The position numbers and the translations under genes were made by a program. A stretch of DNA of 6,124 bases from Pseudomonadota bacterium. GTDB lineage: Bacteria > Myxococcota_A > Polyangia > Polyangiales > Polyangiaceae. Below are positions 1 to 5,497 of this stretch, piece by piece; position 1 is the stretch's first letter, and each line of letters opens with the position of its first letter. The notes below the pieces were generated by a model that worked only from the letters and a program-made list of their open reading frames with translations, did not search any database and was not told the origin of the DNA. The DNA lies in assembly GCA_023411445.1 (NCBI GenBank), contig JAEYOT010000078.1:1-6124 (forward strand), in the 5' to 3' direction.

Positions 1-2
1 TG

Positions 3-773
3 ACCGTCTCGGCCGTGATGGCCAGCGGCGGTAGCTGGCGCCGCGCGTACCTGGTCGTCGGCCTCGTGCAGCTGGCCTTGGCGCTCGCCTTCATCTCTCA
101 GCTCCGGCTGCTGCCCGGCGCGCCAGCAGCTCCCGCCGGCCTGCACCACGCCGCGGGCGGAGTGGAGCTGCGCTCGACGCTGAAGCAGCCAGCCGCGTGG
201 ACCAACATGGCCACCTTCTTTGTGTATTGCGGCTTGGAGTGCGGCGCCGGGCTCTGGATCCCGAGCGTGCTTCATGATGGTCGCGGGTGGAGCACTGAGG
301 CCGCCGGCTTGATGGCCACCGTGTACTGGGGCTCGCTCACGGTCGGACGCTTCTTAATCGGCGCTGTAGCGCATCGCTTCCGACCAGCTCGCATCGCGCG
401 CGCTGCCGCGCTGGGCGCGCAGGTCGGCGCGCTCTTGCTCGCCCCCTCCAGCGCCGTGGTCGAGCAGGCCGCGGCCGCCAGCGTGCTCACGGCACTGGGC
501 CTCCTCGTCACCGGCCTCAGCGTCTCTCCCATCTATCCCATGCTCATGCACGACACGGCGCGCGCGGCAGGCGCAGGTCACGCGGTGAACTTGATCGGCA
601 TGCAAGGCGGCAGCGGACAGCTCGGGTTCACGCTGTTGCCCATCGCCATCGGCGCGCTCCTTCAGGCTTACTCCACCGAGTGGCTGGGCGCGTCGCTCTC
701 GGCGCTGGCGCTCCTGCTTTTGGCGCTGCTCGCGCTGCGTGAGCGCTTCGCGCAAGCTCGCGTCTCACCGTAG
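3..773 (+). CDS. MFS transporter, C-terminal half (5' end outside window)
   Basis: This is an integral inner-membrane secondary transporter of the major facilitator superfamily; the substrate cannot be read from the sequence. The reading frame is already open at base 3 (Thr-Val-Ser-Ala-Val-Met), so the GTG at 15 and ATG at 18 are internal codons, not starts. Hydrophobic stretches give about seven membrane segments: one right after a Ser-Trp-Arg-Arg turn (likely TM6), an Ala/Pro/Gly-rich central loop around bases 110-195, then six more, matching the usual TM7-TM12 half. A GRFLIG..AHRFRP segment near bases 345-390 sits at the TM8-TM9 turn, where MFS proteins carry a motif-A-like sequence. The C-terminus is short and cytoplasmic (ALRERF). 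The GLWIPSVL and YWGSLTVGR wording recalls sugar-type (FHS/FucP-like) members, which is only an impression. The stop is TAG at 771-773. The gene converges on the cytochrome remnant with 6 bp between the stops. Confidence 0.85.
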   Translation, partial: TVSAVMASGGSWRRAYLVVGLVQLALALAFISQLRLLPGAPAAPAGLHHAAGGVELRSTLKQPAAWTNMATFFVYCGLECGAGLWIPSVLHDGRGWSTEAAGLMATVYWGSLTVGRFLIGAVAHRFRPARIARAAALGAQVGALLLAPSSAVVEQAAAASVLTALGLLVTGLSVSPIYPMLMHDTARAAGAGHAVNLIGMQGGSGQLGFTLLPIAIGALLQAYSTEWLGASLSALALLLLALLALRERFAQARVSP

Positions 774-779
774 AGCGGT

Positions 780-1217
780 TCAGAGCGCGCTGAGGAAGGC
801 GACCAGCGCGGCTGACTCGTCCGAGGTGAGACCGATCTCGAAGCGTCGGTCGTGGTAGTCCACCACGTCGGCCAGCGTGGCCGCTGCGCCGTTGTGCAGG
901 TAGGGCGCCCGGCTCACGAGGCCCCGCAGGTTCGGCACCTTGAAGCGATTCATGTGCGCCCACTGCTTGGTGAACAGCGCCTGACCGGGATCGCTGGTGC
1001 GGATCTCGTCGCCGCTTTGCTTCTTACGAAACGTGTACAGCGGCAGCTCGGGCGTGCGGTCGTCGGCGGAGCTGACGCCGATGTCCATCAGTCGTCCCTC
1101 CGAGCTCGTCCCCACGTTGGGTGCGTTGTGGCACGCGCCGCACGTTCCCTGGATCTCCTCGCGACCGAGCACGTCATTGAAGCCGGAGACGCCACGAATG
1201 GTGAACGCTCGGGGCAT
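780..1217 (-). pseudogene. C-terminal haem-domain fragment of a di-haem cytochrome c peroxidase / MauG-like protein
   Basis: Complete members of this family are periplasmic di-haem c-type cytochromes of roughly 300-450 residues that reduce peroxide or oxidise a partner. Only 145 residues remain here. Seen: one haem-binding CGACH (C26, C29, H30), then NAPNVG, a DRTPELPLYTFR segment, DPGQALFTKQW, the FKVPNLRGL..RAPYLHNG block (about 92-110) that is the signature of the C-terminal haem domain, and a closing TSDESAALVAFLSAL helix. Missing: the signal peptide, the N-terminal haem domain and its CxxCH, so the product could not be exported or matured normally. Family-like sequence begins about at the ATG (PRAFTIRGVSGFND). 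The frame continues upstream for about 18 codons of unconvincing sequence to a TGA. The body has no stop codons, so decay is recent, or a short product is still made. The abrupt loss of similarity at the point where a sigma-like fragment ends suggests truncation by recombination. An annotation pipeline might call it a small intact gene. Confidence 0.72.
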
Positions 1218-1339
1218 TGAAGCCAGCCACGGAACGCCGCGGGGTTCCGCAGAAAGCGACGCACGAGCTCGTCACACGCCGCGGCGTCTCCCCTGCGGGC
1301 GCGCACCACGACACCGGCGAGCTCCTCATCGCTGACCAA
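1215..1339 (-). pseudogene. Possible ECF sigma-factor N-terminal fragment
   Basis: Reading leftward from a TTG at 1339-1337, about 40 residues run VSDEELAGVV, then VRARRGDAAACDELVRRFLR, then NPAAFRGWLQ. The RARRGDAAA..ELVRRF pattern is what the start of sigma region 2 looks like in ECF RNA polymerase sigma factors. PAAFRGWLQ resembles a segment that in such proteins normally lies some 40-50 residues further on (P.RFRGWL..IVRNRA). If so, the piece has lost the intervening region 2 core and everything after it. The frame stays open for about 40 more codons to 1088, but that part only overlaps the cytochrome coding sequence in another frame and looks meaningless. The start is weak: TTG, no clear Shine-Dalgarno, no in-frame ATG or GTG upstream before a TAG. 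The match rests on about 40 residues, so it could be fortuitous. Confidence 0.35.
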
Positions 1340-1518
1340 CCTAGTACGACCAATGCGAAGCGAACGAAGGCACCTTGGCTAGCCTCCTCACAGAAGACAG
1401 CCCAGCCACCGGATCCGTTGGGCCCAGGAAATACTTCAATAGTTACGGATAATTACTGAACAGCGCTGATCTCTGGTACTCTGGAAATCTCTAGTGGGCG
1501 AGCCACGCGCCTCCCACG
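1340..1518. other. Intergenic gap downstream of the nuclease-ATPase operon, with AT-richer pocket
   Basis: No coding sequence I can support. Bases from about 1427 to 1495 are clearly richer in A/T than the surroundings (for example the run around AATAGTTACGGATAATTACT). Three perfect 8-bp palindromes lie within 60 bp: CGGATCCG at 1410-1417, TGGGCCCA at 1419-1426 and CAGCGCTG at 1461-1468. CTCTGG occurs twice, 8 bp apart (1471-1476 and 1479-1484). I see no GC stem followed by a T-run that would serve as an intrinsic terminator for the operon ending at 1519, and no well-spaced -35/-10 pair toward the sigma-like fragment. The short palindromes can arise by chance in GC-rich DNA. Confidence 0.6.
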
Positions 1519-4500
1519 TCAGCCGCCAGCTTCGACAGCAGAGCGAGACAGCCGCGCCAGCTCGAGCACTTGCACTTCACTCGGAGGGGTGGGTGGGTGG
1601 TAGCTCAAGCACAACGACGTGGAGACCTTGCGCGGCTTCTCGGCGCCCGAGCCGAAATAGAACGTGCCGCGCGGGAGCTTGGCGACGTCATTGGCGTTCG
1701 CTCCCTTGTTGCGGAGCAGATCCTCGAGCGCTGCGATGGCCGCCGGGGAGCTCATCTTGCCCCCGAGCAGCGTGGAGCAGTTCGAGACGATGTTGTGCTC
1801 GATGCTCTTGGGCTCTTGCGTGGCGAACAGCAGACCGAGCCCATACTTGCGAGCTTGTGCTGCCAAACGGACGACGTTCTCTTTACCCGGCACCTTCTTG
1901 CCTGAAGGGACGAAGTCTTTCGCTTCGTCGAGCACCAGCAGGCCCAAGATGCCGCCGGGCGGCGCTGGGTTCTTCTTGATCCAAGAGAACAAGCCGCTGG
2001 CCAGCTGGTCCACGAAGCGTCGCTTCTGGTCGTAGCTGGGGAGCCCGACCAGGCTGACGACCGAGACGCGCGTCTTCCCGGGAGCGCTGGCGCGCAGCAT
2101 GATGCCGGGATCGAGCGCCGTGCCGGAGCTACCGATCAGCGGATCGTTCTCGATCTCGGCGTAGAGACGCTCCGCCAAGTCTCGCGCAAGCTTGTCGCCC
2201 TTTTCGTAAGGTTCGATGGCGTCCTCCGGCGGCTCGCGCAGGAGCGCCGCCAAATCGCGAATGGTCCCTGGCTTTCTCGCGAAATAGCGCAGCGTCGCTT
2301 TGAGGATAGCCAGCTGCTTTTTGGCTGCGCCGCCGCTGCCCTGGATGATGATGTCCGCGATGCTCGAAGCCGCTACCTCGATGGCGGTATCGCGCTCGGC
2401 GTCGCGTTCGGCAGGCGTCGCGGCGTTCGTGGTGAAGTCTGGAAGCGGGTTGAGCCGCATCGGATTGCCGGCGGCGGCCCCCGGCGTCCACACGACGACC
2501 TCGGCGCGTGCCTGATACGCCACGGACTTGCTCTGATCTCGCTGCGTGAACTGATCGGGCCGATTCGGCCAAGCCATGCCGAGCCTCGAAAGATCGTTGG
2601 CGCCATCGATGACGATGCTCGGGATGCCGAGCAGCGCGGCCTCTTCGATGACGCGCTTCAAGAACACCGTCTTCCCGCTGCCAGACCCAGCGAAGACGCA
2701 CGTGTGGTAAAGCAGCTGATCCGTGGCGAGGCCGACCTCCTCCTCCGCGTCACTCGCCGAGCTCCGTTTGCCGATGGGCAAGAAGCCAGGCGTGGTGAGA
2801 GCAGCGGGCTCCATTGGCGGAGAGGGTGCGACAGGCGCCGTAGTGCTCGCTGCGGGCACGCGGGGAGCAGCGGGCGCTTCGGGCGTGCCTTGAGTGGCCG
2901 GCGGGCTTGGCTGTGAGACGGCGCCTGCCGGCGCTCGAGGCGAGCGATTTGCCAAGCTGCCGAACAGGCCTTCTACCGCGGCGCGGACGCAAGCCATGGA
3001 AGAGACTGGTCGCTCCTCGGCCAGCCACTGCTCGAAGCCGGAAGGCTGGTCTGCCGCCTGAAGCAGCTCGGCCAGAGCCCACAAAGTTGCGAGCTCTTCG
3101 TGCGTTGGCGCTACCAAGCGGCCGCCTCGCTCTTGCAGCTCTTGGAGCAGCTTCTCGGTGGCGGGGCCGGACGGCACATCTCCGACCCGCAGGATGGTGA
3201 GGCCACGAAAGCTCAGGTTCCGGTCGATACCGGAGGCGGTCAGCGCTGCCTTGAGCCGTGCCTGGAACGCGCCGTGGTGGGCCTTCTGGAGGAAGCGAAA
3301 GGAGTGATGGATCTCGCGTTCGGCCTCGTTCGAAAGCACGAGCCGCACGCGCGCGTGCAGCGGGTCGTAGTTGCCCGTGCCCATGAAATCTTTGTCCACC
3401 GTCGCGAAGACCTCTTGGGGAACGGCGTTCTCGACGACCAAAGCGTCGCAGAGGGCTTCGACCAACCTGTCTTGCAGGGCCTCGGCGTGCTCATCCAAGA
3501 GCTCGGCTGGGTTGGCTCGCGCAGCGACAGCCGCGACGCGGTCCGCGATGACCCGCTTCCAGTTACCGGACTGGGGACGTCGGGTCAGCAGTGGCTCAGT
3601 GACGTCCGTCTCGCTGACGGCTTCCGCGCGACGGCAGGCTTTGCGGTGTGCTTCGCAGGCTTTGAGCAGCTCGCGCGGCGTATTGTGACGGTAGCGCTCG
3701 AAGAACCCATCGCCATAGGGGTACGAGGCGTAGGGCGGCTCGAAGCCTGCTTCTTCGTACGCCACGCGCAACCTGCCCGTCACCAGCTCACGGATCGCCT
3801 TCGGGTCGGCGCCAGCCTTGAGCAGGAGCTTGTCGTCGAAGCGATCCACCATGCTGACGGCCGCTTGCTTGTGCAAGATATCCCACGTGGCTTCGAGCGA
3901 AGAAACGAGGGAGATCGTGCGGCGCGTGAGATCGCGAAGCTCGAGTAAGCCGCTGGAGATACCCTGAATGATGGCCAGAGAGCGCCGCTGCTGGTCCGAC
4001 GGATTCTCGGCGTTGGGCTCTCCCCGCGCCAGCTCGTGCTCCGCCACGATGGCATCGAGCTGATCGAGCGCCAGCACGGTCGGCGCCGTGAGCGAGAGCA
4101 GCCACGACAGCCCGCGGACGATGCGCGACGGAGTTTGATTGCTCTGCCGGAAGCCGAAGACGTTGTGCTCGGCGGCGTCGTTCGATACGCCCTGAAGCCA
4201 CTTGTACCCGAGGTCGTTCACGTCCTCGTGATCGCAGGCGAACAAGACGAGCGCGCGGAGCACGTCGATATGCTCCTGCACCTCTGCCCGGTGCTGCTTG
4301 CGGATCTCGGCCACGAGCTCCTCGATGCGGTTGATCAGCCCGGGCGGTCGCTGCTGCGGGATCGCCTCCGATTTCTTCAGTGACTGGCCGAACAACTCGA
4401 TCATCCGCGCGAGCCAGCGGTCCACCTGCCGCCGCCCGTCGGGGAGCTCTTGCTGCAGCGAGCGCAGGTAGCCCAGCAGCACCGTGTCCCAGAAATCGCC

Positions 4501-4791
4501 GACGTCCGTCATGTCGGCCAAGATGAAGTACATGCCGCGCGCGATCGCCTGACGCCGCACCACGCCGAGCAGGTGCGTCTTGCCCGAGCCGGCCGGTCCG
4601 AGCAGCGGGATGCCCAGCGGCGAGGCGACGCTGCGGGACTCACTCAAATCCTCCAGGCGTTCCTCGAGCTCCCTCCGAATATCCGCTTGCAGACCGCTAG
4701 TCTCATACGGCTGATCCTTCCAGATTTCGCCGATGTGCGCGGTCCAGTCGAAGTTGACGCGACGTAGAGCTGTTAGGGCAGTGGTGTTCAT
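1519..4791 (-). CDS. Dual P-loop ATPase: N-terminal AAA/STAND-like module fused to C-terminal HerA/FtsK-like module
   Basis: A 1090-aa cytoplasmic protein, predicted to be an ATP-driven DNA motor or sensor. Domains in order: residues about 20-400, a AAA/STAND-like ATPase with Walker A GPAGSGKT (65-72), Walker B VLALDQLD (239-246), a sensor-like ISLVSSLEATWD (293-304) and a RHNTPREL helix (368-375) at the usual place for a lid domain; about 400-610, a middle region I do not recognise (conserved-looking RFLQKAHHGAFQARLK and LSFRGLTILRVGDVPSGP); 611-672, a Pro/Ala-rich linker; about 673-1065, a HerA-type ATPase with LPIGK, Walker A AGSGSGKT (701-708), MRLNPLPDF (778-786), Walker B LLVLDEAKD (951-959) and LLFATQEPKSIEHN (987-1000). 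No HerA-type N-terminal beta-barrel is obvious. Start: ATG three bases after the upstream stop, with GAGG eight bases ahead. It is the last gene of the operon with the winged-helix protein and nuclease. HerA proteins form hexameric rings and work with nucleases or other effectors; that this one does is inference. It is much longer than ordinary HerA (about 500-600 aa). Confidence 0.9.
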   Translation of the reverse strand: MNTTALTALRRVNFDWTAHIGEIWKDQPYETSGLQADIRRELEERLEDLSESRSVASPLGIPLLGPAGSGKTHLLGVVRRQAIARGMYFILADMTDVGDFWDTVLLGYLRSLQQELPDGRRQVDRWLARMIELFGQSLKKSEAIPQQRPPGLINRIEELVAEIRKQHRAEVQEHIDVLRALVLFACDHEDVNDLGYKWLQGVSNDAAEHNVFGFRQSNQTPSRIVRGLSWLLSLTAPTVLALDQLDAIVAEHELARGEPNAENPSDQQRRSLAIIQGISSGLLELRDLTRRTISLVSSLEATWDILHKQAAVSMVDRFDDKLLLKAGADPKAIRELVTGRLRVAYEEAGFEPPYASYPYGDGFFERYRHNTPRELLKACEAHRKACRRAEAVSETDVTEPLLTRRPQSGNWKRVIADRVAAVAARANPAELLDEHAEALQDRLVEALCDALVVENAVPQEVFATVDKDFMGTGNYDPLHARVRLVLSNEAEREIHHSFRFLQKAHHGAFQARLKAALTASGIDRNLSFRGLTILRVGDVPSGPATEKLLQELQERGGRLVAPTHEELATLWALAELLQAADQPSGFEQWLAEERPVSSMACVRAAVEGLFGSLANRSPRAPAGAVSQPSPPATQGTPEAPAAPRVPAASTTAPVAPSPPMEPAALTTPGFLPIGKRSSASDAEEEVGLATDQLLYHTCVFAGSGSGKTVFLKRVIEEAALLGIPSIVIDGANDLSRLGMAWPNRPDQFTQRDQSKSVAYQARAEVVVWTPGAAAGNPMRLNPLPDFTTNAATPAERDAERDTAIEVAASSIADIIIQGSGGAAKKQLAILKATLRYFARKPGTIRDLAALLREPPEDAIEPYEKGDKLARDLAERLYAEIENDPLIGSSGTALDPGIMLRASAPGKTRVSVVSLVGLPSYDQKRRFVDQLASGLFSWIKKNPAPPGGILGLLVLDEAKDFVPSGKKVPGKENVVRLAAQARKYGLGLLFATQEPKSIEHNIVSNCSTLLGGKMSSPAAIAALEDLLRNKGANANDVAKLPRGTFYFGSGAEKPRKVSTSLCLSYHPPTPPSEVQVLELARLSRSAVEAGG

Positions 4792-4794
4792 GAC

Positions 4795-5481
4795 TCAGGC
4801 CTCGAGCAGCACCAGGTGACGCGGCGCTCCGTTGATGTCGAGCGCTGCCGAGTGATCTTCAGGGGTCAACGCGGCGCTGTTGTCATCTCGATACAGCGCC
4901 AGCTTGCCGCTCGCTTGCATGTCGAGCAGCGTGCGATCCAGGCTCGAGCGAGCCACGTCGCCCAGCTCGCGCCGCAGCGCGCTCAGCCGCACGCGCGTCT
5001 TGCGCGCACCTCCCGCAAGCGACAGGCACGCGCTCTCGATACGCGCCGACACCGAGCCATGGTCGCCCGAGCCATTGAGACGTTCAGCTGGCGGTGGTAG
5101 CGCTGCGGCATCGCTCGCTGCTTCCGCCGACCGCAAGGGGGCGAGTAGCTCTGCCAAAGCGATATCGCGCTGGCGCAGCAGGGGAAGAAGGCGGTGAAGT
5201 AGCGACTCGAGCACCTCGGCCTCCACCGACGCTCGCGGGCGTAGCAGCTTCACGTCAGTCGTAGCGGCTGCCCAGGCCCACGCTTTGTCCGTGGGTGTGA
5301 GGAACTGGGAACGCCCCCGCTTCTCCAGGTGCAAGAGCCCGTGATCCACGAGCTCCCGCTTTTCGCTGGGCGTGAGCTCAGGGCGCGTCTTGCTCCACCC
5401 TACACCTTGGGTTTGTGCCTCTTCGGACGTGATCAGGCTCCAGAGGAACAACGCCTGTTTGGGACTAGCTTGGTATGCCAT
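4795..5481 (-). CDS. Hypothetical protein with two winged-helix-like regions, middle gene of the nuclease-ATPase operon
   Basis: A 228-aa soluble protein with no signal peptide or membrane segment; I do not recognise a named family. Residues about 5-70 (SPKQALFLWSLI...GLLHLEKRGRSQFLTPTDKAWAWA) read as a winged helix: helix, helix, a recognition-like KRELVDHGLL, then a short hairpin with a basic turn and Thr-Pro, as in MarR/PadR-like folds. Residues 85-118 form an amphipathic, Leu-rich helix that could mediate dimerisation. About 119-143 is Ala/Pro/Ser-rich linker. Residues 145-228 look like a second winged helix: RIESACLSLAG, RVRLSALRREL, RSSLDRTLLDMQASGKLALY, then a hairpin and a RHLVLLEA end. 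It starts at ATG 5481, 16 bp after the nuclease stop, with GGGTGA six bases ahead, and ends 3 bp before the ATPase start. A role in DNA binding, or as an adaptor between nuclease and motor, is inferred from fold impression and position; autoregulation of the operon is the alternative. Confidence 0.75.
   Translation of the reverse strand: MAYQASPKQALFLWSLITSEEAQTQGVGWSKTRPELTPSEKRELVDHGLLHLEKRGRSQFLTPTDKAWAWAAATTDVKLLRPRASVEAEVLESLLHRLLPLLRQRDIALAELLAPLRSAEAASDAAALPPPAERLNGSGDHGSVSARIESACLSLAGGARKTRVRLSALRRELGDVARSSLDRTLLDMQASGKLALYRDDNSAALTPEDHSAALDINGAPRHLVLLEA
4800..4803 (-). promoter_or_regulatory. Ribosome binding site of the dual ATPase, inside the end of the preceding gene
   Basis: On the minus strand GAGG is followed by 8 bases and then the ATG at 4791. 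The motif overlaps the last sense codons (Glu-Ala) of the winged-helix gene, and its TGA stop is only 3 bases before the ATG. This arrangement supports the chosen start and suggests translational coupling, which would keep the two products in proportion. Confidence 0.6.
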
Positions 5482-5487
5482 CTGCGT

Positions 5488-5493
5488 TCACCC
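5488..5493 (-). promoter_or_regulatory. Ribosome binding site of the winged-helix gene
   Basis: Minus-strand GGGTGA lies 6 bases before the ATG at 5481, within the 16-bp gap after the nuclease stop codon. It supports ATG 5481 as the start and independent ribosome entry at the second gene. Confidence 0.5.
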
Positions 5494-5497
5494 GTAC

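Noticed and set aside
15..20. GTG/ATG at 15/18 as the transporter start
   Set aside because: The frame is open upstream to the window edge, the codons fall just before a mid-protein SWRR turn, and a start here would remove TM1-TM5 of an otherwise normal transporter.
774..800. Intrinsic terminator between the convergent transporter and cytochrome remnant
   Set aside because: AGCGCGCT at 784-791 is a short palindrome, but there is no loop-bearing stem of useful length and no T-run on either strand.
3100..3948. Long plus-strand open frame (282 codons) opposite the dual ATPase
   Set aside because: It lies wholly antisense to a gene with clear Walker motifs, and its translation is Val/Leu/Arg-rich with no recognisable domain. 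Long antisense frames are expected in GC-rich coding DNA.
1519..4791. Assignment to BREX BrxC/PglY
   Set aside because: The large size and N-terminal P-loop invite the comparison, but BrxC/PglY do not end in a HerA-type module, and no methylase, PglZ or other BREX gene is visible here.
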